Below, one piece after another: positions 47,983 through 58,765 of a stretch of 64,000 nt of DNA. Each line of letters starts with the position of its first letter. Within the stretch, counting starts at the first letter, position 1. A model generated the notes under the pieces. The model was not told the origin of the DNA and did no database searches. It saw nothing but the letters and a program-made list of their open reading frames with translations. This stretch comes from Kondoa malvinella. Lineage: Eukaryota > Basidiomycota > Agaricostilbomycetes > Agaricostilbales > Kondoaceae. The stretch covers positions 1 through 64,000 of the forward strand of contig BCIM01000009.1 of NCBI GenBank assembly GCA_039545315.1, given 5' to 3'. The position numbers were made by a program, and so were the translations under genes.

Positions 47983-48416
47983 CTAGTTACAGTTGTCTCT
48001 TTCCGCGCCAGAAGCAATTTCTAAGCCTTCTCGGGGGTCCTTGCGTTCCCTAATCGTGAGATAAGCCACAATGCTGATGACAAGCAGAAGTTTGTCTCGC
48101 TGTAAGACTGGGCGATGTCGAAGATGGAATAGGCGTCTGCTTGGGCTGCATTAACGGTGATTGTCCAATGAGCCGCTCTGGACGTAAAGAAGAGAAGAGT
48201 GATGACAGTATAGGTCAGGAAGAGGAGCTAGTGAGCTACAGCGGAAGGCATACACCATGCTAGTCTCCGGTGAACAGAATAAAGCCGTCGTTATTGTCAA
48301 ATGAGCACCTGTCGAAGCAGAATGATGAACTGTGTGAAAGAGAAAAACGAGACAAGAAGGAACGGCAAGCAAAGTAAGGATCAGAAGAAAACTTCGGAAT
48401 CATGATGCTGGAACAT
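47983..48416 (-). CDS. Very small two-helix membrane protein (spliced)
   Basis: This was found by joining exons rather than from a long frame. The final exon reads RDKLLLVISIVAYLTIRE then RKDPREGLEIASGAERD and ends at 47983. The exon before it reads LLFLTYTVITLLFFTSRA then AHWTIT, joined by a 61-nt GT-AG intron in phase. Upstream is a short exon FIILLRQ behind a strong polypyrimidine-CACACAG acceptor. The first exon is tentative (MFQHHDSE at 48416). The result is about 78 residues with two membrane segments and a charged tail. I do not recognise the family; the size and layout fit small ER/Golgi subunits. Confidence 0.45.
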
Positions 48417-48518
48417 TGAATCAATGAAAGTACTAGAGAATGGACATTGACAGCTGCTCTTCATATCGATAGGGTTGGGCGGTCGGCGGTCGCTAGATGC
48501 AGTCGAATAGCCAGACTG

Positions 48519-48902
48519 TCAATTTCTTGAAGTCGCTCGCTTCAAGGTGCCCATAAAGGTCCGATCTTGCCGATCTTTCTCTTTCAGACCTTGCTGATAT
48601 TCTGTATAAGCTCCTCTGTTCTCGTACACAGGCACGTTCTCTCGCTCGCCGCCATCCCGATCCTTATCTTCGTAGTAGCTCGATCGGTCATCGTTAGCTA
48701 CCATTCCTTGGCGTCGGCGATAGAGATGGAGAGCGACGCAGCCAGCGACCATCAGAAAGATGAGGCCGCCTGCAGCTGCGATTAATCCGAGAAGCGTCTC
48801 CTTGTTGGACTCCCAGAACTCTTGAAGGCCGCTCATAGAGTCCTGCTCTGGCCCCATGCTCTGCTCTTCCGAGGCTCTTGATATTAGCATGGTAGTTGGC
48901 AT
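48519..48902 (-). CDS. Small single-pass membrane protein
   Basis: One exon of 127 codons from the Met at 48902 (MPTTMLISRASEEQS). A single transmembrane segment, TLLGLIAAAGGLIFLMVAGC then VALHL, is followed by RRRQG as a stop-transfer signal and a charged, Tyr-rich cytosolic tail (DDRSSYYEDKDRDGGE, VYENRGAYTEYQQ). No domain is recognised. The topology is probably type III or tail-like, with a short N-terminal part. Function is unknown. Confidence 0.6.
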   Translation of the reverse strand: MPTTMLISRASEEQSMGPEQDSMSGLQEFWESNKETLLGLIAAAGGLIFLMVAGCVALHLYRRRQGMVANDDRSSYYEDKDRDGGERENVPVYENRGAYTEYQQGLKEKDRQDRTFMGTLKRATSRN

Positions 48903-49328
48903 GATTGAGGAGAGGAGATAGGTGGTAAGGAAAGAAGCGAAACGGCGGCTCGAGATACGGACAGTCAGAAGCAGGCAGTGCAATTTTCAGTCGCGGTGCT
49001 TGACCTACCGCAAGAGAAGAATAATATACCCAAGACCAAGCATCAAGCCGCTGTCGTTAGAAGGTGTTTCCAAGCCCAAGCTCAATGCCAGATCACAAAG
49101 AAGTTGCATAGAGAGCACAACATAATAGCAGACAGACAGTCATGCAGCAGCACACAGCACATAGCAGTCGCAAGGTCAACCTCGTTGATGCGGACCAAGC
49201 GTAAATGTCAACCCAGAACAGCCAAGTGCTCTCATTTCCAAGGCAAGCGATAGAGTAGCGCTTTCAGTCTCATAACTGATCGCGCCGTTCGCTGTTTGCA
49301 GCTCAGCGCCACTATCTTCGCTTTACAA
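48903..49328. other. Divergent intergenic region
   Basis: It separates the small membrane protein and VMA9. No gene is seen; both promoters must lie here. Confidence 0.35.
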
Positions 49329-49710
49329 ATGTCTGGCTGGACGATTTTAATAGTCATGGCCATCATGGCAGGTCTCGCTTTCGGAGGCTTTAGCGTAGTA
49401 CCAAAGGGAGAGAACCAGACGTGCGCTCATATCTTGCTTGGGTAGCAACAATTCTGACGATATCGGGCACAGGGTCATAAGGACGATGATTTGCTTGACC
49501 ATTACTTGCTGTACTGTCATGTGGGCCATCACGTATCTCGTATGTCTGTCCATCTATTGCTTGAGCTAGGCTGATCATTTGCAATAGTCGCAATTACATC
49601 CCTTAGTCTGTGCGTTTTGTCAGAGCATAGCTGTCGTTATCGCATCTGACGACTGCTGCACAGCGCCCAAGAACACGAAACTCAGGTCACACAGCGAGCT
49701 CAGTCTATGA
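49329..49710 (+). CDS. VMA9: V-ATPase subunit e (Vo sector)
   Basis: Four small exons, each ended by a GT-AG intron, encode about 76 residues. Exon 1: MSGWTILIVMAIMAGLAFGG then FSVVPKGENQT. Exon 2: VIRTMICLTITCCTVMWAIT then YL. Exon 3: SQLHPLVS. Exon 4: PKNTKLRSHSELSL-stop at 49710. The PKGENQT motif between two membrane helices and the QLHPL segment after the second are the signatures of subunit e, a small Vo component needed for V-ATPase assembly in the ER and vacuole. The gene is invisible to long-frame searches because no exon exceeds about 95 nt. Confidence 0.9.
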
Positions 49711-49840
49711 TGGCATTCACCACAAGTTCATTAGCATCGGGGTCTTTCGCAGTACATGTTGTAATTATACATTTCTACATCTATATCGGGTTCCAGCTAC
49801 GCAATACCATCAGTCCGTGGTCTAGCTAGCAGCATAATCC

Positions 49841-51450
49841 TCACCTTTGAGGGTAGCCTTGCATTCCCTGCTGCTGAGGATAGAAACCCGTCTGCTGTGG
49901 TTGCATTCCCTGATTCCCATAGCCAGTCTGTTGTGGATACATACCCTGCATTCCAGTTTGTTGAGGTTGCTGGAAATTCTGCGTTGGCTGCTGCTGGAAA
50001 CCCGTTTGTTGTGGATTTTGATACCCGGATTGCTGTTGGAAGTTCTGCTGATAGCCCGTTTGTTGCGGTTGTTGATAGCCTGCTTGCTGAGGCTGTTGAT
50101 ACCCGGTCTGCTGTTGTGTGTAGCCCGTGCTTTGCTGATTCATTGGTTGGGTATGACCGTATCCTGTCTGCTGGTATGACATTTGCTGAGGCGGTGGCGA
50201 GGAGATGTTGAGCTGTGGCATAGGCGAGCGAGAAGGTGAAGGTTGTGCTGGTCCTGTGTAGAGATCCTCACTATACATGGTCAGAATATGCGTAAGTACC
50301 AGCTCGTCCGCTAATCAGTCGACGTACGGCCAGTCTGTACGATATCCCTCTTCTACATCAGCTCATGGCTGAAGCAGAAACCAGAGACGTACCTGGTATC
50401 GAACGTAGACTTTCGTTCAGAGCAGTGCGGACTCGCGCTCGCGAAGAAGCATCTGTGCTGTGCTGTAGTACCAACAAAAGGAACATTATGCCAGAACCTG
50501 AGATTTTTCTGTTGAACTTACCCTGTAACCAGTCTGTAGAACCAAGAATTTTGCATCAAATACAATCTGAAAGCCAGATGCCGAGCCTACCTCGACTTCA
50601 GAAATCTGCAACATGGCAGCTACTATGAGATCGATATTCGAGTCGGCATCTTTCAGTAACTATATCCGCGTCTTCTCTTGAGCGCGGTAGCACAAGAGAG
50701 CAAGCAAACGTACGCTTTGAAACCGATTCATCTCTTCGTGATTCAAGTTCCTGCCTCCTTGTCCATCCAAAGCACTCAATACCTGCTGCTTTCGCTTCTC
50801 CCATGCAGTCTGTACGTCCTTCAAAGAGTTATCAAGGGATTTCCAACCAGCCGTGTTCCAATTCTCTGCTTTGTACGTCAGACCTTTCCTCTTACTAGAT
50901 AGAAAGACGAACCTAGATCCTGTTTTCGATTCTTGACAATCTCTCGAGGATGGGTCTTGCCTGCATAACTGTTTACGTTCACAGGCTGGTTGGATTGAGG
51001 TGTCAAGTTCTGCTGCGATTGCTGCGAATTCCCCCAATTCGTATTGCCTAGGTTAGAATAAGGATCTAAATCTGCCATGGCGTGGTTGTTCTGAGCTGGG
51101 CCCGGTCCATAGGCGCCTGTCATGTGCTGTTCCAATTGCTGGCCGAAACTCGATGATGGGCGAAATCCTGAGCCTGTTTGCTGCGTTTGCATGTACTGTT
51201 GCTGTTGCTGACCATATTGAGGCTGCTGTTGCTGGCTGTACTGCTGCTGTTGAGGCTGCGAATAGCCATACTGCGGCTGAGTCGAATGAAACTGTTCTGG
51301 AGCAGCGGAATTCTGTTCTGCTATGCTAGGGTACCTCTCGCTTGGGTTTGGACCAAAAGGGTTGAGTATATTGCCTTCATGAAGCGGCTGCGGAGCAAAA
51401 GGGTTGTTCTGCATGGCGGTCTGCAGTCGAAAGGGCTCAAATGACTTCAT
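49841..51450 (-). CDS. Gln/Pro-rich low-complexity protein
   Basis: The start is at or near 51450 (MKSFEPFRLQTAMQNNPF); a Met at 51468 also exists and MQNNPFAP at 51414 is another. The N-terminal exon is Gln-rich (SQPQQQQYSQQQ region) with NPFAP and NPFGPNPSE motifs that resemble NPF EH-binding signals. It ends with AGKTHPREIVKNRKQDL. Short middle exons encode ENWNTAGWKSLDNSLKDVQT and AWEKRKQQVLSAL, a probable helical segment. The last exon (49841-50278) is a long series of QQTGYQQP-type repeats. NPF plus Q-rich repeats suggest an endocytosis or condensate role, but no catalytic domain is recognised. Two exon edges near 50320 and 50640 are tentative. Confidence 0.6.
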
Positions 51451-52928
51451 TCGCCTATCCCTCCCCATTCTTCCCCTTCTTCTTCGCCATCTACCTTTTC
51501 CTCTCCTTCTATCTCTACGTAGCCATCCGGCAATTCACTCCCAGACTCTGATATTTCACTACCTTCAGAATCGCTACCTTCGCTTTCTTGCTCGACCGCA
51601 GCTGGACCCTTGAAGCCGACAGTAGTCAGACAGATCAACCGAGAGCCTTTCGTATCATGCTGTGTTATAGGCTCGACTTCGACTGGTTTGGCAGGTGAAG
51701 ATGATACAGCTGATGCTGCGGACGAGAGGTTGTACAGATGTATGAGGCCGTCAGAGGATATCGTACTGAGTATGCGATGTGTTGAAGATGCTGGCGAGGA
51801 GAGAAGCAGTGATTCGATACATTTGATCCTGTACTATCGTGAGAACAAGACCAAAGAATGGATTTGACATCAAAGACGTACCGCTTCGCATGCCCTACAA
51901 GTTCAGCGACGCATTGTAACGGCTTTTCAGCTGTAGGTGCCTCCGTCGGAATAGCATATATTCGACCTTTGCCGTCCTCGCATGCTACGGCCATTAATTC
52001 CTCGTTGACGCCTTCGAGAGGGAAGAAGTGGACGTCATGAAAGCGTGACTTGGATTCGAGCGTTGTGAGGAGGGTCATGTCCTGTTCACCTCAAGACGAA
52101 TTAGCTTATGAAAGCTACATCGCGAGATGGCGAACCGTCTTGTATAACCGGAGCTCGCGATTGCAGATGACAATGAACATGTCACCTTTGCTATTCCAAC
52201 GCACAACATCTCCCTCTATGCCATACATCAGCGTTGAGATCGTCCAAGAGGGAAAGAAGCGTACCAGCACCCAATTTTGTACTGCTCGAACCTTGCTTTC
52301 CACCTCCAGCAGCCTGACCAGAGCTACCAAGCAGATCCCACATCCTCAAAGTCCTATCCTGGCCCACAGACAGTGCGATTCGGCCTTTCGGGTGGACAGC
52401 AACATCGTTCACTCTCCCTTTATGACCCTTGAAGCTCCTCAACACGGACCAATCTTTTGTCCTGAGCAACTGAAGCGTTTCATCACTTGAAGCAGTGACG
52501 AGGTATTTCCCTTCTTTGCCTACGGACCGCATGACCGTCACAGCGCCTTCATGAGCCATCAAACTGCCCATTTCTTTCCTTCGATGCAAATTCCAAATCT
52601 TGATGTTTTCATCCGTGCTTCCAGTAGCTAACCAACTCTTCTTTGGGTTCCCACCGGAACAAGCAGCTAGCGTTTTGATGCATGATAAATGGGCAGCGAA
52701 AGAAAATACGGGTTGCAACGACAAGCTGCTCTCGGACGTAAAGCGGCCTTCTAAGCCGTATAAGATGCGTTCATAAGATCCTGCGACCAGTGTAATGCTG
52801 TCATAGACTGTTTCGCCCTCTTCAACTGGAACAGCATCAACTTTTTCATTCGCTTCGACCTGATTGATCTTTTGCTTCTTGTTTGGCTTTTGAGCAGCTT
52901 GTGGTGCTGCCCGCTTTGATTTTGGCAT
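51447..52928 (-). CDS. MAK11: MAK11/PAK1IP1-type WD40 protein, 60S ribosome biogenesis
   Basis: It starts MPKSKRAAPQAAQKPNKKQK (basic, nuclear). The WD40 repeats read VAGSYERILYGLEG, WLATGSTDENIKIWNLHRRK, GSLMAHEGAVTVM, YLVTASSDETLQLLRTKDWS, FKGHKGRVNDVAVHPKGRIA and VGQDRTLRMWDLL. The start-of-blade motif GSYERILYG is specific to Mak11/PAK1IP1, a nucleolar factor needed for an early step of large-subunit assembly. The C-terminal exons contain CEDGKGRIYAIPTE and end with a Ser/Glu-rich acidic tail. The stop codon at 51447-51449 overlaps the likely start of the downstream Q-rich gene. Confidence 0.88.
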
Positions 52929-53079
52929 GGCCGTACGTGGTTTGGGACAAAGCTTTGGAAAAAATGTTGATCAAAGATGTTCGCGTCCGAGCGTGTCTCG
53001 AGACGACGCGAGAAGGGGAACCCAAGTGTGATATTGACTATTCTACAGCGTGTATGTATATGAAAGTGTCCACCATTTC
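52929..53079. other. Short intergenic gap
   Basis: MAK11 starts at 52928 and the LtrA-like gene ends at 53080; there is no other feature. Confidence 0.35.
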
Positions 53080-55207
53080 TCAACTGATCCTCGCAGCAGC
53101 AAGTGCACCCTTCTGTGTCGTGGGGTGGACTCGATATTGGCCAATCCCGTCTTCACCTCCGGCGTCCTCTTCACCTCTCTCTGCTCCAGTCAGACAAGCG
53201 TGAAGTCGTTCCATAGGTGACATCCTGTGCCACTTTTCGTGCTCTTTCCCTTCTGGCGCAATTGGAAAGACTCTACAACAGCGTATCAGAACTGTTACAA
53301 CGCCGGGTAGATACACGTACGAAGGATGTAGCTCATCTTCTCTGGCAGGTTCAGATCCTAGCGAGGCAGTAGTTTCAAACACCACGAGAGCCATCCAGAT
53401 GCCAGCATAGATGGCCAACATCTTTAGCGATGTATCGAGCGTGCCGGTCAGTGGTAGAAGAGCAAAGATCAGCGCGACGATGGCTCGCATGAGATGAACG
53501 AGGTTAGGTCGAACCAGTGCCGAACCGTGTCTGTCCAACGTCTTGTGAAATGCGCCGATGACTGCCAGACAAAGAGCGATGACTGCGCAGGATTCGCCAA
53601 AGAACCTGCATATCACGTTAAGATCGTAAGACCATGAAACAATGAGCGGACGAACCATCTCAGGCCTGTACTCGAAAATTCGGTCGATAGGTCGGTGATT
53701 TCCATGAGAAGCACGTATGAAGCTCCAACCACTAAGTCTGGGCATCAGCAGCTAGAAGGTAAGTTAAGACTGCTAGCGCACAGATTATAGAAGCTACCAG
53801 CGGGAAATGTATATTGCTGACAGTAAGGGCTCTGCAAGCAGATTCAGCGCTGTTTGTCTTCGGCTCGGTATAAACATACGAAATGTAATTCCGTCGCATG
53901 GCATGGACGAATTTGCTCGAATTGTCGCTATCAAAGTAAATCCAACAGATAGAGAATACAATAATCTGCGTATGACTCGACTGCTCAGCACTTGTCGAAA
54001 GTAATTGAAACCGGGCTTACCAGTCCGCACAGCGACTTCCAATAATTGTTTGTCAAGCCGACCGAACTCTCCTCTCGATTAGCGACATAGAAGATATTGA
54101 GCACTACTTCTCCCAGTGCGATAATGACGAAAAGGTTGACACGCTCGATAAAGTGCTCAGCGTTGATGCATGGCGCATATTCCGATGTCGGTATAAGTGC
54201 TATAGCGTATCGACCGAGGACTTCAAAGGCCATTCCGGCTGATGTGAGTATCCAGAAGACCGTTTGGTTTCTGTTGATCCAGATCAAAGGTAGGTAAATG
54301 GCGATGGAAAGCAATTGAGCTCCGGCTTGGGTGAGGAAAGAAGTCCGGAAGCGTGGTAACAAAGCCGCATAGGTGAACGAGGTGAATAGTCTGACCGCTC
54401 GACATACAGCAAAGAAGGCGATAGTAGCTTGTAGTGTGTCCAAGTTCAGCTATTACGCAAACGTATTCAGCTCAACTCTGGTAGCTATCATAAAGGTCGC
54501 ACCTGGTTCGGTGTCTCAGCTGTAGTACCTTGAGAGACTTCGTCGGTATGTATCGACCCTGCATTGACAGTGTAGCCAACAAGCAGTGCCATGATGAACA
54601 AAATTTGTAGACGCTGTCAGGGCTCAGAACAAGGTCAAGTGACTCATCGAAGAGCTCACTTGAGCAAAGTCATCCGTTCCGCAGCTGCGAGAGAATCATT
54701 GTCAGCGCAAGCCGGGAAGGGTAAATTTCGAGCTCAACGCACACATTGACAAAGTTTCTAGTCTCTTGCCATATAGACCAGGCAGGATACAACAGAAGAA
54801 TGAAGGCGGCCAAGTTGATACCGCGGAAATCGACCTCCACCACTGTACCGAATTTCTTGATCTGCTCGGGAATCAGCTAGAGCTTCAGTCCTCACGCCAG
54901 AGATGGCTCACGATGCCGACAAACTACCAAGAAGAAAATCATTACAGCTCTAAGTCATTGAGCACAGAACTCACCAGTAGATCGAAGAACAGCTCAAAAC
55001 GGCTAGGATCTCTTGTATGTGCTTCACGATATAGCACTCCGTTATGCAAGTATTGTCTGACGACTGGATACTGTATCCAAGCCTCTCGTGCCGCCTTTAC
55101 TCTTCGGTCATGGTTCTTCTCATTCGAGCCAAGCAACATTCGGACACCAACAGGGTATACTTCAAGTGTATCAAGGTCAAAGAAGCTTGAAGAAGAAGGG
55201 CCAAGTG
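53080..55207 (-). CDS. LtrA-like polytopic membrane protein (5' end uncertain)
   Basis: Conserved LtrA (low-temperature requirement A) signature near the start: LEVYPVGVRMLLGS, VKAAREAWIQYPVVRQYL, then DPSRFELFFDLLV. Several exons follow with many hydrophobic segments (TLQATIAFFAVCRAVRLFTS, RVNLFVIIALGEVVLNIF, VIALCLAVIGAF, MRAIVALIFALLPLTG, LAIYAGIWMALVVF). The C-terminal part ends ALAAARIS-stop. Family members are widespread in fungi and bacteria; one bacterial member is linked to growth at low temperature, and the molecular role is unknown. Coding sequence continues upstream of the Met at 55139 to at least 55207, where an acceptor-like CTTGAG site lies. The true first exon was not found. 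Confidence 0.8.
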
Positions 55208-55540
55208 CTCAAGCTAGATCAATTCAACAGATTGAGACCAAGGCCGGCGGTGCGTAGTTGGCGATCTGCAAAGTCGGAAGTTGAGGTGTTTTCTTGGGTG
55301 GACAGGCTCTTGTACAAAGAGAGAAAAAACAGGAGTAGCAAGCACCCTTTATAGCGGTGCCTGTGGAAGCGTCATGGTCTCGGGACCAAAATCCAGGTTG
55401 CTGGACCCGGTACGACCGTGCAAGTGATACCAGAGCTGCTTTATATCCTCCGGCCCTACTTTGGAACATATCCGCATAGCAGCTATACCAGGAATTCAGA
55501 CCGTGCACGCTACAGCTAGTGTCTTCGCAAGACTGCTTTC

Positions 55541-55567
55541 GATCAATTTGATCAATTTGATCAATTT
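55541..55567. repeat. Short tandem repeat, 9 bp x 3
   Basis: GATCAATTT repeated three times perfectly, just downstream of the mL57-like gene's 3' end. It is AT-rich and palindromic in part (TGATCA). No function is seen. Confidence 0.7.
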
Positions 55568-55588
55568 GCACAAAATCCTTCAAGTACA

Positions 55589-56148
55589 TCAAATGCCCAG
55601 TGCCTTGCCAACGTCTGCAATAGCCTTGTTCAAGTCCGCTCCTGTGCCTCGAGCATCCAAAAAGACTGCGCCGACCAGACCTTCAAGCAAAGTTGCAGGC
55701 GCATCCCCATCTTTTTTCCCGGCCCCTCTGATTACGGCCTGGTCCATGTCAAGATTTTCGATTATACTCTTGAACCGCTTGTTGCAAAGCCTCTTCATCC
55801 GAGCGCGGTTCATTTCACCTGTAGAAAGATGTCAATCTACTCCTCGAGCTTGGTACTAACCTTACAAGGCTTGGCACCCTTCTCGTACTGCTCCGTAGCT
55901 ATCAAAACATCAAGCACAGCGTCGCCTAACGTGCGAATCAGCAAGCATACGACAATTGACGAAATGAAAATGTTTCACGAACCGACAATTGCAATACGCT
56001 TGTTTGCTGGCGAAGTCCGAGCTTCCATCAAATGCCTATTGTCCGCAAACTTGTAGCCTAGGCGATTCTCAAGGCTGGCGGAGATATTCATCACGTTGTT
56101 TTTGGCACCCTTGTTGATCGCTTTGCGCAATGCTTGACTCGCGAGCAT
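55589..56148 (-). CDS. RNase III-fold protein with degenerate active site (mL57-like)
   Basis: Three exons. From 56148: MLASQALRKAINKGAKN (presequence-like), then SLENRLGYKFADNRHLMEA, which is the RNase III start, then ANKRIAIVGDAVLDVLI at the place of the catalytic NERLEFLGDAVL. The first acidic residue (Glu of LEFLGD) is Ala; the Asp of GDAVL is kept. The second motif (normally ADxxEALIGA) reads ATLLEGLVGAVFLDA, with the Asp replaced by Thr and the Glu kept. So at least two of the four metal ligands are missing. RNase III folds that lost catalysis occur in mitochondrial ribosomal proteins mL44 and mL57; length (about 155) and basic N-terminus fit mL57. The joint at TGT(Cys) requires the GTAAGG donor. 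Confidence 0.72.
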
Positions 56149-56727
56149 GTTCTCCCTTTTGCCCAGAGTAGACAGGCCTGTTCGAGATACGCCAATTCCT
56201 CATGCTGGCGAAGTAGGGCACGTGCCGCAGCACCTAAGGGCTAATGCACTCAATTTCAAATTGCGGAGACACAGTCAATATCCAGCCCATCTGTTTCGCT
56301 CAGACCTGCAGACCAGCTGATCACATCATATGCAACGCCGCTAGCTTCACAGCATCATCATGGCCAGTGATAGCTCCTTGGCGTAAGAGAGGAGGGAAGA
56401 TCAAAATGCTCTTTGGACGAAAGCCTTGTTGTGCCTTTTTGTTGCAGACAACAACAAATAAGCGAGGACGAAGACGAGGCAATGTCTGCCTGCTTTGATC
56501 AGTAGACAGCGGGATAGAGGGCGATAGACAATGAGGCCAGGTCGCGGATAGGAGCTCTCGTAGGCACGCGAAGGCGACACGTCTGATCTCTCTTGAGCAA
56601 TGGATGTGTAGTGCTGGTTCAGGCACTTTAGGTTGCTCTTGATCGAGACATGTAAACAGTTTCCAATGTTGACATTTCTTGACCAGCAACAATAGCTAGG
56701 CACCCTATTTCGACGACGTGAACCAGC
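56149..56727. other. Divergent intergenic region
   Basis: No gene is supported. Minus-strand frames of 120-130 codons here (for example 56321-56692) lack family-like sequence. Confidence 0.35.
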
Positions 56728-58554
56728 ATGCAGAAGCTCAACGTTGCCTTCCAGCGAGATCAGCAAGGCTTCTCCCTGCTTTCGTTCAAAGGCATACAAG
56801 ATGCCAATGTTGTTGAACTCAAAGAGCTTCTTATGGCGAGATTAAAGGAAATCAACTGCCTGCCTTCCACGTTTGAGACCTTCAACGATTTGTTGCTGTT
56901 GCCTTGTCAGCCTCAAGCAAAGTTGGGCGATATCAACGAGAAATGGTCAAAGGCTCAAATAGCTGCTGCCAAGAAAAGGGCTGTAAAGACTGACGAGGCT
57001 GCCGAGCTGAGCGGTGAGCTGTCGAACAGTACATATACTTAGGAGCAGGCTCAAAGTTTGCACAGACTTGTTTCCCGATGGAGCGTTGAAGGGACATGTT
57101 CAGCTGCTATGCTGGAAGCCGGACTACGTACACGAGCAAGTTGCATCACCTCAGCCTGCTCCGCTCTCGAAAGCTAGCACATCGAAAGCCAGTACTTCTC
57201 GAGCCAGTACTTCAAATGCGAGCATATCAAAGGCTGCTAAGCCCTTGACCGAGACCGAAGGTACATTTGCGTGTGCCTGACTGGGCCAGAAGTTTATAGC
57301 TCTATCGATGTCGTAGAATCATGGACAAACACTACCGCCATGGCTTCACCTAAACGAATCACGAGAAGTCAAGTGGATGATGACATTGTCGCTCTCGATC
57401 TGGTGCCTGCAGAAGATGCGCAAGCGGATGATTCGGCGGTAGGAAGCGATCAGGGTTCTGCAGGAATTAGCCGAAAGCGAAAGTCTGCACCTGCATCTAA
57501 AGAAAGCACAGGCAAAGGCAAGAAGAAGGCGAAGAAGCAGTCTGACGAGCCTTATCTGGTGAGTCTCACTCGCAAAGATCGCTTTGCTGTTGTCTGATCA
57601 AACTGGTAGGTCGGCTCACATGCTGATTTGGAATTCCGCGTTGGCGAGAAATGTACCTGCGATTCCGAATTGACACAGCTCAGCCCAAGCGAAGAGCAGC
57701 AGATCAAGAATGACTTTGGCATCAAGCACATGTGGATTGTCTCGCACGCTAGGTCGCCTACCGATATGCCGTCCACCAAGCAGATGCGCAGTTGGCCATT
57801 TCTTGCTCAAATCCAGGAATTCTCCTTGGCCGGATGCAAGAAGCTCGACGACGCCGCCGACGAGCTACACAACTTTAAGAATCATGCAGACTTTCTCAAG
57901 AATCTGTACATCATTGCAACCAAATTGGAAGCAATCACCCTCAATTTCTTTCAAAGCGACATTCAATTTCCTCTCACCGCCTGTCCGCGCAATTTGACTG
58001 TTCTCACCATTCGACATTCTTCCATCAACCAACAAGATCTCGCCAACCTACTTTCAGCTTCCGCTCATTCCATCCGAACAATCAGCATCAGCTTGTACCA
58101 TCCTTTCCTCGACGGCTCAACTTTAGCACCCATCATCAAACAACTACCCTTTCTTCGAGAACTCTGCATGGAACTCTACACGGAAGAAGATAACGCTCGT
58201 TTCGTTTCGTCAGGCGCAAAGACCATCTTCAACAATTGCTTCTCCCTCACTCGACTATCACTTCTCTTTTCCGGTCGGACACTTATTCCTGCATCAATCG
58301 CTAGTGACCTTCTTAACACCAACAAAAAGTTCAAAGCTGATTTAGCGAGGTTGGATCTCACTGGATTGGATCTGAAAAGCGGTGGAGCAAAATGGCAAGC
58401 GTTGGTTGAGGATTTACCCAATTTGGCTGTCTTTTCAACGCCTACTTTCAAGCAGAAGAATGCGAAAAAGCTCAAGTCGGTGTTGAAGAAGCAGGCTGTT
58501 GAGGTTATCGCTGAGGAGGTACATTTGGTACAAACGCGTGTTCAGATGAGCTGA
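56728..58554 (+). CDS. LRR-like nuclear protein with KAST repeats
   Basis: Parts that look separate join into one gene of about 560 residues. Exon 1 from 56728: MQKLNVAFQRDQQGFSLLSF, then LAKARLKEINCLP-like helices. Exon 2: LFPDGALKGHVQLLCWKPDY and a repeated KASTSKASTSRASTSNAS stretch. A 57-nt intron (GTACAT...CGTAG) then joins in frame to ESWTNTTAMASPKRITRSQV. A basic segment, SRKRKSAPASKES then GKGKKKAKKQ, looks like a nuclear signal. The last exons carry leucine-rich motifs (LAQIQEFSLAGCKKL, TVLTIRHSSINQQDLANLL, LARLDLTGLDLKSGG). The LRR consensus is loose and no F-box is seen. The first intron (43 nt, ending at AAAG) is the weakest joint; MASPK at 57340 would be the start if the parts are separate. 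Confidence 0.5.
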
Positions 58555-58765
58555 TCTTTTACCAGGCGTACGAGGATTCAATCGGCGGTCATTATGTCGG
58601 AAAAGCTTCGGAAGAACCATAGTCTGCTCTCGACGTGTTGTACTGGCGCCAGAGGATCGCACTTGTAATCTATATAACATGCATTGTTCTTTATACTATT
58701 ACATCTGTCTTACAAAGCTACGAAACCCAATATCAGCACTAATCTCCTTCATTCGACAGACGAAC

